Positions 38,054-46,751 of a stretch of DNA of 64,000 nucleotides are shown here, in pieces. Every line of letters begins with the position of its first letter. The first letter of the stretch is position 1. The notes under the pieces are model-generated. The model was given only the letters and a program-made list of their open reading frames with translations, was not told the origin of the DNA and did no database searches. The stretch is from contig NZ_FOOW01000001.1 of assembly GCF_900113305.1 (NCBI RefSeq), positions 186,001 through 250,000 on the forward strand, in the 5' to 3' direction. This stretch comes from Prevotella sp. KH2C16. GTDB lineage: Bacteria; Bacteroidota; Bacteroidia; Bacteroidales; Bacteroidaceae. The position numbers were made by a program, and so were the translations under genes.

Positions 38054-38581
38054 ATGGACAGTCTTTCCCAAATACAACGACATGCGAACATGGCAGCCAT
38101 CAAGAGCAAGGGCACGAAGCCGGAACTGCTGGTACGCCGGTATCTCTGGGCACAGGGATTCCGCTATCGGCTGAACAGTCCGCGTCTGCCCGGGCATCCT
38201 GATTTGGTGCTCCGGAAGTATCGCACCTGCATCTTCGTGAACGGTTGCTTCTGGCACGGCCATCGGGTGCATGTGATGGCCGGGGGCGGCAAGAGGAATA
38301 TCGAGAGCTCCGGTTGCTGTAAGATTCCGCATACAAACAGGGAGTTCTGGGTGAACAAAATCCTGCGTAACAGGGAACGCGACATCGAGGAACAGAAGCA
38401 GCTGGCAGCGATGGGATGGCACTGCATCACGGTGTGGGAGTGCGAACTGAAGCCCAAGGTGCGCGAGGAAACCTTGCGCTCGCTGGCCTTCACGCTCAAC
38501 CATATCTTCCTGCAAGATCATTCTTACCGGCGCATGGAGGAAGAGCAGGAACTGGACATGGCGGCAGAACCTCAGCCTTGA
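38054..38581 (+). CDS. vsr: very short patch repair endonuclease (Vsr)
   Basis: The 175-residue protein follows the Vsr pattern from its first residues (R-H-A-N-M-A-A-I-K-S-K-G-T-K-P-E), with catalytic Asp in L-P-G-H-P-D-L-V-L (D50), F-V-N-G-C-F-W-H-G-H (H68, H70) and W-E-C-E-L-K near the end. Vsr nicks DNA at T:G mismatches left by deamination of 5-methylcytosine. Usually a cytosine-5 methyltransferase gene is adjacent; none is found here, nor is a restriction enzyme. The tight promoter leaves almost no 5' leader. Confidence 0.93.
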   Translation: MDSLSQIQRHANMAAIKSKGTKPELLVRRYLWAQGFRYRLNSPRLPGHPDLVLRKYRTCIFVNGCFWHGHRVHVMAGGGKRNIESSGCCKIPHTNREFWVNKILRNRERDIEEQKQLAAMGWHCITVWECELKPKVREETLRSLAFTLNHIFLQDHSYRRMEEEQELDMAAEPQP

Positions 38582-38673
38582 CCGTAGAACTGACTTCCTT
38601 GCGGGCAGTCCTCAGCTATGAAAAGGAAAACTGGAAAAGACCTAATAAGAATGCGGCAACCGCCTTTAGTCGG

Positions 38674-38736
38674 ATTACACGCCGCTTGTAATAGGGTTAC
38701 ACGCTGTGTGTAATGCCGTTACAAGCCGTTTGTAAC
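38674..38736. repeat. 22-bp dyad array F (GTTACA / TGTAAT arms)
   Basis: Left arms (A/G)TTACA lie at 38674, 38696 and 38718; right arms TGTAA(T/C) lie at 38687, 38709 and 38731. The 22-bp period and 7/3-nt spacers match arrays C and E. Inner 7-nt segments are CGCCGCT, CGCTGTG and AGCCGTT. It lies between the convergent vsr and trpB2 genes. Confidence 0.9.
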
Positions 38737-38788
38737 AAGACATAATGACGGCTGCCGCACTTCTCTTGCAGGCAGAAGGCCGGACCGC

Positions 38789-40165
38789 TTACTGGTTTCC
38801 TACCTTCGGGAGCTTGGCCAGGGACTCGGCGATGGCCTCGTCGCTGGGGATAATGTCGGTCATTGTTCCGTCATTATACTGCTCATAGGCCTTCAGGTCG
38901 AAGTATCCGGTGCCCGTCAGGTTGAAGACGATGGTCTTTTCTTCTCCCGTGAGCTTGCACTTCAGGGCCTCATCGATGGCCACGCGGATGGCGTGGCTCG
39001 ACTCCGGTGCGGGCAGGATGCCCTCGGTGCGGGCAAATTGCTCGGCCGCCTCGAATACCGGCGTCTGCTCCACGGTGCGTGCTTCGAAGAGTCCGTCGTG
39101 GTAGAGTTGTGCGAGGATGGGGCTGATGCCGTGGAATCGGAGCCCTCCGGCATGGTTGGCCGAAGGGATGAATTGGCTTCCGAGGGTGTACATCTTGGCC
39201 AGCGGGCATATCATGCCCGTGTCGCAGAAGTCGTAGGCGAACTTGCCGCGGGTGAAGCTCGGGCACGACGCAGGTTCCACGCCGATGATGTGATAGTCGG
39301 CCTCGCCGCGGAGCATATCTCCGAAGAAGGGAGCTGCGAAGCCTCCGAGATTGGAGCCGCCGCCTGCGCAGCCGATGATGATGTCGGGCTTGATGCCGTA
39401 TTTCTTCAGCGCGGCCTGCGTCTCCAGGCCGATGATGCTCTGGTGGAGCACCACCTGATTGAGCACCGAGCCGAGCACATAGCGATAGCCGGGGGTCTTC
39501 ACGGCAGTCTCCACGGCCTCTGAGATGGCGCATCCGAGCGAGCCGCTGGTTCCCGGATGGTCGGCCAGAATCTTGCGGCCCACCTCGGTGGTCTGACTGG
39601 GCGACGGCGTTACGGTGGCGCCATAGGTGCGCATTACCTCGCGGCGGAAGGGTTTCTGCTCATACGACACCTTCACCATGAACACCTTGCAGTCGAGTCC
39701 GAAGTAGGCGCAGGCCATGCTCAGGGCGGTGCCCCACTGCCCGGCACCCGTCTCCGTGGTTACTCCCTTCAGGCCTTGGGCCTTTGCGTAATAGGCCTGG
39801 GCAATGGATGAGTTGAGCTTGTGGGAGCCGCTGGTGTTGTTGCCCTCAAACTTATAGTATATCTTTGCCGGCGTACCGAGCGCCCTTTCGAGGAAGTAAG
39901 CCCTGACAAGAGGCGACGGGCGATACATCTTATAGAACTCCTGCACGGGTTCCGGGATGTCAAACCAGGCAGTATCGTTGTCCAGCTCCTGCCGGTTGAG
40001 CTCCTCGCAGAAGATGGGATTCATCTCTTCCACGGTGAGCGGATGGCCGTCGGCCGGGCTGATGAGCGGTGCCGGTTTGTTTTTCATGTCGGCCCTTACA
40101 TTATACCACTGCGTCGGAATTTCGTCCTCATGCAGATAAATCTTGTAGGGAATCTTCTTTTCCAT
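38789..40165 (-). CDS. trpB: TrpB2-type tryptophan synthase beta chain
   Basis: The 458-residue PLP enzyme matches the TrpB2 subfamily: E-G-N-N-T-S-G-S-H-K-L-N-S-S with the PLP lysine, E-T-G-A-G-Q-W-G-T-A-L, the phosphate-binding C-A-G-G-G-S-N-L-G-G and an extended N-terminus. TrpB2 makes tryptophan from indole and serine, often without TrpA. No other trp genes are near. It lies 62 nt after MetY on the same strand and may be co-transcribed with it. Confidence 0.92.
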   Translation of the reverse strand: MEKKIPYKIYLHEDEIPTQWYNVRADMKNKPAPLISPADGHPLTVEEMNPIFCEELNRQELDNDTAWFDIPEPVQEFYKMYRPSPLVRAYFLERALGTPAKIYYKFEGNNTSGSHKLNSSIAQAYYAKAQGLKGVTTETGAGQWGTALSMACAYFGLDCKVFMVKVSYEQKPFRREVMRTYGATVTPSPSQTTEVGRKILADHPGTSGSLGCAISEAVETAVKTPGYRYVLGSVLNQVVLHQSIIGLETQAALKKYGIKPDIIIGCAGGGSNLGGFAAPFFGDMLRGEADYHIIGVEPASCPSFTRGKFAYDFCDTGMICPLAKMYTLGSQFIPSANHAGGLRFHGISPILAQLYHDGLFEARTVEQTPVFEAAEQFARTEGILPAPESSHAIRVAIDEALKCKLTGEEKTIVFNLTGTGYFDLKAYEQYNDGTMTDIIPSDEAIAESLAKLPKVGNQ

Positions 40166-40227
40166 AATCCTTGTTGCTATTTTTGTTGTGATTCAAGTAT
40201 GCTGACCGTGTTGTCTGTGCGGCGTTC

Positions 40228-41517
40228 TTACATCTTTTCCATGGCCTGTTCGAGGTCGGCGATGATGTCGCCTACATTCTCGATACCCACCGACAGGCGT
40301 ATGAGGTCGGGTGCAATGCCGGCCTCGCGGAGCTGTTCGTCGCTCAATTGGCGGTGTGTGTGGCTGGCTGGATGCAGCACGCAGGTGCGGGCATCGGCCA
40401 CATGGGTGGCAATAGAGATGAAGTCGAGATTGTCCATGAAGCGTATGGCGTCTTCGCGCGTGCCCTTCAGTCCGAAGGCAATGACGCCGCACGAGCCCCC
40501 AGGCAGGTATTTCTGCCCCAGCGTATAGTACTTGTCGGAGGGCAGGCCACAGTAATTCACCCATGCCACCTTCGGGTTTTCCTCAAGCCATTCGGCCACT
40601 TTCTGGGCGTTCGAGCAATGCTGCTTCATGCGCAGAGCCAAGGTTTCGAGGCCGAGATTGAGGATATAGGCGTTCATCGGAGCGGGTATGCTGCCGAGGT
40701 CGCGCATCAGTTGGCTCAGGAGTTTGGTGCTATAAGCCATCTTTCCGAATGCCTTGGTATAGGTGAGTCCGTGGTAGCTTGCGTCGGGGGTGGTGAGTCC
40801 CGGGAACTTTTCCGCATGTGATTCCCAGTCGAAATTGCCGGAGTCTACGATGGCGCCGCCCACCTGCGCGGAGTGCCCGTCCATGTATTTCGTGGTGGAA
40901 TGGGTAACGATGTCGCATCCCCACTCAAACGGACGGCAGTTGATCGGGGTGGCAAAGGTGTTGTCTACAATCAGCGGAACGCCGTGCTTATGCGCCATCT
41001 TGGCGAACCGCTCGATGTCGAATACATGCCCACCGGGGTTGGAGATGGTTTCTCCGAAGAAGCATTTGGTGTTTGGGCGGAAGGCTTCTTCTATCCTTTC
41101 GTCGTCCCAGTCGGGATCGATGAATGTGCATTCGATGCCGAGTTTCTTCATGGTTACCCCGAAGAGGTTGAAGGTTCCGCCGTAAATAGAGTTGGAAGTG
41201 ATAAAGTGGTCGCCGGCCTCGCAGATGTTGAATACGGCATAGAAGTTGGCAGCCTGCCCGCTTGAGGTGAGCAGTCCGCCCACTCCGCCTTCGAGGGCTA
41301 CGATTTTCTTGGCCACATAATCGTTCGAGGGGTTGGCCAGGCGCGTATAGAAGTAGCCCTCGTCCTGCAGGTCGAAGAGGCGTGCCATCTGCTCGCTGGT
41401 GTCATACTTGAAAGTGGTACTCTGGATGATGGGCATCTGCTGGGGCTCTCCCTTGTGGGGTTTGTAGCCGCCGTGGATGCATAGGGTCTCAAGATTCTTT
41501 TTCATTTTTTCTCTCAT
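40228..41517 (-). CDS. metY: O-acetylhomoserine sulfhydrylase
   Basis: The 429-residue PLP enzyme of the Cys/Met metabolism family has T-R-L-A-N-P-S-N-D, L-T-S-S-G-Q-A-A-N, V-D-N-T-F-A-T-P and the PLP lysine in T-H-S-T-T-K-Y-M-D-G-H. It combines O-acetylhomoserine with sulphide to give homocysteine for methionine synthesis. A second Met four codons in (M-K-K-N-L-E) is an equally possible start. The promoter box at 41540-41547 leaves a leader of about 20 nt, too short for a riboswitch. Confidence 0.93.
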   Translation of the reverse strand: MREKMKKNLETLCIHGGYKPHKGEPQQMPIIQSTTFKYDTSEQMARLFDLQDEGYFYTRLANPSNDYVAKKIVALEGGVGGLLTSSGQAANFYAVFNICEAGDHFITSNSIYGGTFNLFGVTMKKLGIECTFIDPDWDDERIEEAFRPNTKCFFGETISNPGGHVFDIERFAKMAHKHGVPLIVDNTFATPINCRPFEWGCDIVTHSTTKYMDGHSAQVGGAIVDSGNFDWESHAEKFPGLTTPDASYHGLTYTKAFGKMAYSTKLLSQLMRDLGSIPAPMNAYILNLGLETLALRMKQHCSNAQKVAEWLEENPKVAWVNYCGLPSDKYYTLGQKYLPGGSCGVIAFGLKGTREDAIRFMDNLDFISIATHVADARTCVLHPASHTHRQLSDEQLREAGIAPDLIRLSVGIENVGDIIADLEQAMEKM

Positions 41518-41539
41518 TCGTTACATACTATCTTCGGGG

Positions 41540-41547
41540 CAAAGGTA
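41540..41547 (-). promoter_or_regulatory. -7 box for metY
   Basis: CAAAGGTA on the plus strand is TACCTTTG on the reverse strand, 22 nt before the metY start codon. Confidence 0.65.
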
Positions 41548-41622
41548 ATCATTTTCCCATAAAGACCAGCTTTCTCGTCAGAATAATCTTGGGGAATGCT
41601 GGAAAAATCGTCGCTACGAGGG

Positions 41623-41997
41623 TTAAACCGAGCCTAAATCCTTAGTAAGAATCCAGTTTTTCAATACTACGGCATGGTTACAGGTCGGGCTCTTGGCACC
41701 GAAGAGGAGGGTTACATTTCCCTCTTTCAGCAGTTCACGGATGTGCCGGGCAAAAGGCAGGGCGGCAGGATTGCGCTCCAATTCCGCCCTGTATCTGGCG
41801 GAAAAGTCGCCGAAGTTCTCCTCCTTGTGGCCGAACCACTTGCGGAGGTCGGGCGTCGGAGCTATCTCACGGCACCATTCGTCCAGCGCAGCTGCCTCTT
41901 TCTTGAGGCCCCGGGGCCACAGGCGGTCTATGAGTATGCGGTGGCCGTCGGCTTCGTCGGCGGGCAGATAGACTCTCTTTACTTGTAGTTGGTTCAT
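41623..41997 (-). CDS. DUF488 family protein
   Basis: The 124-residue protein has the DUF488 pattern: R-I-L-I-D-R-L-W-P-R-G-L-K-K-E near the start, W-C-R-E-I-A-P-T-P-D-L-R-K-W-F-G-H in the middle and L-L-F-G-A-K-S-P-T-C-N-H-A near the end. The biochemical role of the family is not established. The reading frame is open for another 98 codons upstream, but that part includes repeat array G and lies upstream of the promoter at 42031-42038, so the start was set at ATG 41997. Confidence 0.88.
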   Translation of the reverse strand: MNQLQVKRVYLPADEADGHRILIDRLWPRGLKKEAAALDEWCREIAPTPDLRKWFGHKEENFGDFSARYRAELERNPAALPFARHIRELLKEGNVTLLFGAKSPTCNHAVVLKNWILTKDLGSV

Positions 41998-42030
41998 GTA
42001 GCAAACGCTCCTTTTTTCTTCAATTTCGTG

Positions 42031-42038
42031 CAAAAGTA
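42031..42038 (-). promoter_or_regulatory. -7 box for the DUF488 gene
   Basis: CAAAAGTA on the plus strand is TACTTTTG on the reverse strand, 33 nt upstream of ATG 41997. It supports the short start choice. Confidence 0.6.
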
Positions 42039-42127
42039 AGTAATTTCTTTGAAAGATGCAATTCTCGGGGTGATAATCTTTCATCGGTCTTGTTGTGGGG
42101 AGAAATATCGGAAGCCGTGAACAGGAT

Positions 42128-42192
42128 GACAAAATCGCCGATTTTGTCGCACGATTTCGCCGATTTTGTCGGTCAATCTCGCCGATTTTGTT
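42128..42192. repeat. 22-bp dyad array G (GACAAAATC / GATTTTGTC arms)
   Basis: The first unit is a perfect 9-bp inverted repeat: GACAAAATC (42128-42136), GCC, GATTTTGTC (42140-42148). The right arm recurs at 42162 and 42184, exactly 22 bp apart, with weaker left arms in units two and three. The 1-nt gap between units makes dyad axes fall every 11 bp. It belongs to the same class as arrays H and I. Confidence 0.9.
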
Positions 42193-42354
42193 GAGCTGGA
42201 AGCCACCTTTTTGATAACGGGGAGCAAGGTCCTGCCGAAAGCCGGGTAAGGAGCGAAGCTGCCAAGAGTCGCTCTCTTGACTTTCGGTCAAAGTATTCAG
42301 GCACTCTGCAGTATTAAAATTAGTGAATTTTCCCTTTTTGTTGAAAGATTAAGT

Positions 42355-42362
42355 TACCTTTG
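42355..42362 (+). promoter_or_regulatory. -7 box for the GH3-type adenylating enzyme operon
   Basis: TACCTTTG lies 25 nt before ATG 42388. No TTG sits at the ideal distance. Confidence 0.6.
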
Positions 42363-42387
42363 CAATTTAAAGTGATAGACAGATAAA

Positions 42388-43896
42388 ATGAGTTTGACAA
42401 GCATAGCGGGCAAGTTTTTCCTGCCCAGACAGAAGGAGTTGGAACGGCACACCGACCATGCGGAAGAGTTGCAGAGCGAGGTGCTGAGCTACCTCCTTGA
42501 GCGGGGCAAGGAAACAGAATATGGGCGGAACCACCTCTTCAACATGACGAAGAGCTATGAGGACTTTGTGCGGAATGTGCCCGTGAATACCTATGAGGAG
42601 CTCAAGGGCGACATCGACCGCATGCGGCATGGTGAGCACAATGTGCTCTGGCCGGGACAGGTGAGGTGGTATGCCAAGAGCTCTGGCACCACCAACGACA
42701 AGTCGAAGTTCATTCCCGTGTCGCACGAAGGCTTGCGGAACATCCATTATCAGGGCGGCAAGGATGTGGTGGCGCTGTATCTGAAGAACAATCCGGCAAG
42801 CCGTATCTTCGACGGAAAGAGCCTCATCCTCGGCGGAAGCCACTCGCCGAACTACAATCAGCATGGTTCGCTGGTGGGAGACTTGAGTGCCATCCTCATC
42901 GAGAACATCAATCCGCTGGCCAATCTGGCGCGTGTGCCCAAGAAGTCGACGGCCCTGCTCTCCGACTTTGAGGTGAAGCGCGACCGCATCGCACGCGAAA
43001 CGATGGGCAAGAATGTTACCACCCTGTCGGGCGTTCCCTCGTGGATGCTCAGTGTGCTGGTGCGTGTGATGGAGCTTTCCGGCAAACAGCATCTGGAGGA
43101 TGTGTGGCCCAATCTCGAGGTGTTCTGGCACGGCGGCATCGCCTTCACGCCTTATCGCCGACAGTATGAGCAGCTCATCACCTCGCCCCGCATGCACTAC
43201 ATGGAAACCTATAACGCCTCGGAGGGATTCTTCGGCATACAGAGCGATCCGACGGACGCAAGCATGCTCCTGATGCTCGACTACGGCGTGTTCTACGAAT
43301 TCATCCCGATGGACGAATACGGAACGGACAATCCCACCGTCGTTCCGCTCTCCGGCGTGGAGACAGGGCGCAATTACGCCATGCTCATCTCCACCTCCTG
43401 CGGCCTCTGGCGCTACCTGATCGGCGACACCGTGAGGTTTACCTCCAAGAATCCCTATAAGTTCATCATCACGGGACGCACCAAATACTTCATCAATGCC
43501 TTCGGTGAAGAGCTCATCATGGACAATGCCGAGAAGGCCCTGGCCTATGCCTGCGAGCAGACGGGGGCAGAGGTGAGGGAATACACGGCGGCTCCCGTAT
43601 ACATGGATGCCGACGCCAAGTGCCGCCACCAGTGGCTCGTGGAGTTTGCCAAGGAGCCTGCCGACCTGCAGGAATTCTCCAATCTGCTCGACCGGAAGCT
43701 GCAGGAAATCAACAGCGACTATGAGGCCAAGCGCTCGCACGACATCACCCTGCAGCACCTGGAACTCATCCAAGCACGGCCGGAACTCTTCAACGACTGG
43801 CTCAAATCGAAGGGGAAGCTCGGCGGACAGCACAAGGTTCCGCGCCTCAGCAACTCCCGCAAGAATATCGAGGAACTGCTCGCGATGAATGAATAA
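42388..43896 (+). CDS. GH3 auxin-responsive family acyl-adenylating enzyme
   Basis: The 502-residue protein belongs to the GH3 branch of the ANL adenylating superfamily (not glycoside hydrolase family 3). Visible motifs are the ATP loop S-S-G-T-T-N-D-K-S-K-F-I-P, Y-N-A-S-E-G-F-F-G-I-Q and the hinge region W-R-Y-L-I-G-D-T-V-R-F-T. Plant members join amino acids to carboxylate hormones; the substrate of bacterial members is unknown. It overlaps the next gene by 8 nt, tying it to two envelope proteins. Confidence 0.9.
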   Translation: MSLTSIAGKFFLPRQKELERHTDHAEELQSEVLSYLLERGKETEYGRNHLFNMTKSYEDFVRNVPVNTYEELKGDIDRMRHGEHNVLWPGQVRWYAKSSGTTNDKSKFIPVSHEGLRNIHYQGGKDVVALYLKNNPASRIFDGKSLILGGSHSPNYNQHGSLVGDLSAILIENINPLANLARVPKKSTALLSDFEVKRDRIARETMGKNVTTLSGVPSWMLSVLVRVMELSGKQHLEDVWPNLEVFWHGGIAFTPYRRQYEQLITSPRMHYMETYNASEGFFGIQSDPTDASMLLMLDYGVFYEFIPMDEYGTDNPTVVPLSGVETGRNYAMLISTSCGLWRYLIGDTVRFTSKNPYKFIITGRTKYFINAFGEELIMDNAEKALAYACEQTGAEVREYTAAPVYMDADAKCRHQWLVEFAKEPADLQEFSNLLDRKLQEINSDYEAKRSHDITLQHLELIQARPELFNDWLKSKGKLGGQHKVPRLSNSRKNIEELLAMNE

Positions 43897-45892
43897 TGCT
43901 TTTTACACGGACATGACGCTCATGAAAAGAAACAAGACGACATATGCAATCCTTCGGATGCGCTCATGGAAACTCCTGACGGGACTGCTGTTTCTCGGCC
44001 TCTTTGTCACCTCCTGTGCCCGCATGGGCCAGCCCGACGGGGGCTGGTACGACGAGACGCCGCCGCAGGTGGTGAGTGCCTCGCCCGCCGAGCGTGCCGT
44101 TCAGGTGAAGGACAAGAAGATATACATCAACTTCAGCGAGTATATCAAGATTGAAAATGCTACCGAGAATGTAGTGGTTTCGCCGCCCCAGCTCGAGGAA
44201 CCGGAAATAAAGAGCCAGGGAAAACGCATCGTGGTGGAACTGCAGGACTCGCTGAAGCCGAACACCACCTATACCATCGACTTCTCGGATGCCATCACCG
44301 ACAACAACGAGGGCAACCCGCTGGGCAACTATACCTACACTTTCTCCACCGGAGAGGTCATCGATACCATGGAGGTGTCAGGCTATGTGCTCGAGGGCGA
44401 GAACCTGGAACCCGTTAAGGGAATCCATGTGGGGCTCTATGCCAACCTCTCCGATTCCGTCTTCAAGAAAGAAGCCCTGCTCCGAGTGTCGAAGACCGAC
44501 TCCCGCGGACGCTTTGTCATCAAGGGCGTGGCACCGGGAAAATACCGGGTATATGCCCTTCAGGATGCCGACGGCAACTTCTTCTACTCTCAGAAAAGCG
44601 AGAAGATAGCCTATAATCACGACATTATCGTGCCCTCGTCGAGGCCTGATATACGGCAGGATACCCTGTGGCGAGACTCGCTGCACATTGATTCCATCGC
44701 CCGCATACCTTACACCCACTTCCTCCCGGACGACATTGTGCTGCGGGCGTTCACCGCTACGCTCACCGATCGCTACCTCGTGAAGAACGAGCGCAAGGAA
44801 GCTGACCGCTTCACGCTGTATTTCAGTTATGGCAGCGACAGGCTTCCCGAGCTGCGCGGACTGAACTTCAATGCTGACGGCGCATTCCTCGTTGAGCCCT
44901 CTGAGAAGAAGGATACCATCACCTATTGGCTGCGGGATACCGCGCTGGTGAATCAGGATACGCTTCGCATGGAGGTTAGATATGAGATGACGGACTCACT
45001 GGGAAAGTTGCAGCCACAGACAGATACCCTTGAGATTCTTTCCAAACAGCCTTACGAAAAACGACAGAAGGCTTTGGCCAAGAAGCTGAAGGACTGGCAG
45101 AAGAAGCAGGAAAAACAGAAAGAAAAGGGGGAGCCTTACGACAGCGTGATGCCCCGAGAGGCCTTGATCCCTAAGCTGAGCGTAACCTCGCAGATGGATC
45201 CCGACCAGAATGTGCGCCTTTCGTTCACGACTCCTCTCGACCGTGCGGATACCGCGATGATACATCTCTATTCGAAGATAGACTCCCTCTGGTATCAGGC
45301 AGACTATGAAGTGAGGAAGGTGGAGAAGGTTCCCCGCACCTACGAGATTGCCGCCGAGTGGCGTCCGGGCGTGGAATACAGCCTCGAAATAGACTCCGCG
45401 GCTTTCCGGGACATATACGGAAAAGAGTCCGGCAAGCTCAAACAGGGCTTCAAGGTGCGCTCCCTCGACGATTACAGTTCGCTCTTCGTTACCCTCCAAG
45501 GTATGTCCGGCAAGCCGGTCGTATGCCAACTGCTCAATGGACAGGACGCTCCGGTAAAGGAGGTGAGGACTACGAGCGGCACGGCCGAGTTCTTCTATGT
45601 GAACCCGCAGACCTATTATCTTCGCATGTTCGTCGACGAGAATGGGAATGGAAAGTGGGATACGGGCGACTATGAGCGGGATTTACAGCCAGAGCCGGTG
45701 TATTATTTCCCCGAGGAGATAGAATGCAAGGCCAAGTGGGATGTATCGAAGACTTGGAATCCAACAGCTAAACCTCTTAACGAACAGAAGCCCTCAAAGA
45801 TCGTGAAGCAGAAGGCCGACCGGAAAAAGACGGTTACCCGCCGCAATGCGGAGCGTGCAAGACAGTTAGGAATACCCTATAATCCACAATGA
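43889..45892 (+). CDS. Ig-like domain surface lipoprotein
   Basis: The 667-residue product contains a lipoprotein signal peptide with lipobox V-T-S-C about 43 residues in, followed by a bacterial Ig-like domain (P-P-Q-V-V-S-A-S-P-A-E-R-A-V, about residues 60-155), a carboxypeptidase-like beta-sandwich (about 160-250) and further beta-rich domains. A Lys/Glu-rich helix lies near residue 390 and a basic tail ends the protein. The start is uncertain: ATG 43889 overlaps the upstream gene, while ATG 43958 (M-R-S-W-K) would give a normal-length signal peptide. Function is unknown. Confidence 0.75.
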   Translation: MNNAFYTDMTLMKRNKTTYAILRMRSWKLLTGLLFLGLFVTSCARMGQPDGGWYDETPPQVVSASPAERAVQVKDKKIYINFSEYIKIENATENVVVSPPQLEEPEIKSQGKRIVVELQDSLKPNTTYTIDFSDAITDNNEGNPLGNYTYTFSTGEVIDTMEVSGYVLEGENLEPVKGIHVGLYANLSDSVFKKEALLRVSKTDSRGRFVIKGVAPGKYRVYALQDADGNFFYSQKSEKIAYNHDIIVPSSRPDIRQDTLWRDSLHIDSIARIPYTHFLPDDIVLRAFTATLTDRYLVKNERKEADRFTLYFSYGSDRLPELRGLNFNADGAFLVEPSEKKDTITYWLRDTALVNQDTLRMEVRYEMTDSLGKLQPQTDTLEILSKQPYEKRQKALAKKLKDWQKKQEKQKEKGEPYDSVMPREALIPKLSVTSQMDPDQNVRLSFTTPLDRADTAMIHLYSKIDSLWYQADYEVRKVEKVPRTYEIAAEWRPGVEYSLEIDSAAFRDIYGKESGKLKQGFKVRSLDDYSSLFVTLQGMSGKPVVCQLLNGQDAPVKEVRTTSGTAEFFYVNPQTYYLRMFVDENGNGKWDTGDYERDLQPEPVYYFPEEIECKAKWDVSKTWNPTAKPLNEQKPSKIVKQKADRKKTVTRRNAERARQLGIPYNPQ

Positions 45893-46704
45893 TTATGAAA
45901 CAATTGAAATACTTTATGGCATCGGCCATGCTCGTCATCGGCGTGAGTGCCGCAGCTCAATGCTCGTTCCACAACGACGCATTCAGGTCGGGAGAGTTCC
46001 TTTCCTACAACCTTTATTACAACTGGCAGTTTGTTTGGGTGAAAGCCGGAACGGCCTCCATGTACACCGTGCAGAGCAATTATAAGGGCAGGCAGGCCTA
46101 TCGGGCAAGCCTGACCACAAGAGGTAACAACAAGGTAGACAACTTGTTCGTGCTTCGCGACACGCTGCTGTGCTACTCTTCGCTCGACATGGAGCCGCTC
46201 TACTTCCGCAAGGGGGCTCGCGAGGGCAAACGATATACGGTGGATGAGGTGTTCTACAGCTATTCGGGAGGCAAGAGCAACATCAGCCAGCACCGGATAA
46301 ACAATGACGGAATACACACCTGGGAGAAACACAGCTATACCTATTGTGTCTACGATATGCTGAACATCTTCCTACGGGCTCGCTCCTTCAACCCAGAGGG
46401 ATGGAAGAACGGACACGATATCGACATACCTATTGCCGACGGAAACAGCGTGAATCCCGCCAAGCTTCGCTACTTGGGTAAGGAGAAAATCAAGGCGGAT
46501 AATGGAAAAAAGTATCGTTGCCTGAAGCTGGCCTACATGGAGAAGGAAGGCAACAAGTATAAGCGCATCGTGGACTTTTATGTGAGCGACGACAAGAACC
46601 ACATTCCCGTGCGCCTGGATATGTTCCTGAAATTCGGATCGGCAAAGGCCTTTCTCGTTGGGATGAAGGGCATCCGGAATCCTATTACGGCGCAGGTAAG
46701 ATGA
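45889..46704 (+). CDS. DUF3108 domain secreted protein
   Basis: The 271-residue protein has a signal peptide (ending S-A-A-A-Q-C) and the DUF3108 pattern: F-R-S-G-E-F-L-S-Y-N-L-Y-Y-N-W, V-K-A-G-T-A-S and V-D-N-L-F-V-L-R-D-T. The family is of unknown function, thought to be a periplasmic beta-rich protein. Its ATG overlaps the upstream TGA stop, so it is coupled to the Ig-like lipoprotein gene. A second Met lies two codons in. Confidence 0.85.
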   Translation: MIMKQLKYFMASAMLVIGVSAAAQCSFHNDAFRSGEFLSYNLYYNWQFVWVKAGTASMYTVQSNYKGRQAYRASLTTRGNNKVDNLFVLRDTLLCYSSLDMEPLYFRKGAREGKRYTVDEVFYSYSGGKSNISQHRINNDGIHTWEKHSYTYCVYDMLNIFLRARSFNPEGWKNGHDIDIPIADGNSVNPAKLRYLGKEKIKADNGKKYRCLKLAYMEKEGNKYKRIVDFYVSDDKNHIPVRLDMFLKFGSAKAFLVGMKGIRNPITAQVR

Positions 46705-46707
46705 GTT

Positions 46708-46743
46708 CTCCCGCTATCCTTTCGTGTGAAGGGGTAGCGGGAG
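46708..46743. terminator. hairpin terminator between convergent genes
   Basis: CTCCCGCTA (46708-46716) pairs with TAGCGGGAG (46735-46743). It lies between the DUF3108 gene and the convergent DUF4252 gene, with T residues shortly after on the plus strand, and probably serves both. Confidence 0.7.
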
Positions 46744-46751
46744 GCTGGCTT

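Larger units (their letters stand above)
41998..42387. other. 390-bp divergent gap with two promoters and array G
   Basis: This gap separates DUF488 and the GH3-type enzyme. It holds the DUF488 promoter box (42031-42038), repeat array G (42128-42192) and the promoter box of the rightward gene (42355-42362). Nothing else was recognised. Confidence 0.6.

Noticed and set aside
41518..41560. S-adenosylmethionine riboswitch ahead of metY
   Set aside because: The promoter box at 41540-41547 leaves only about 20 nt of leader, too short for a riboswitch.
41998..42291. 98-codon N-terminal extension of the DUF488 protein
   Set aside because: The extension is upstream of the promoter box at 42031-42038 for most of its length, runs through repeat array G and does not match the family.
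42367..43833. 488-codon reverse-strand open frame
   Set aside because: It is antisense to the clearly identified GH3-type adenylating enzyme.
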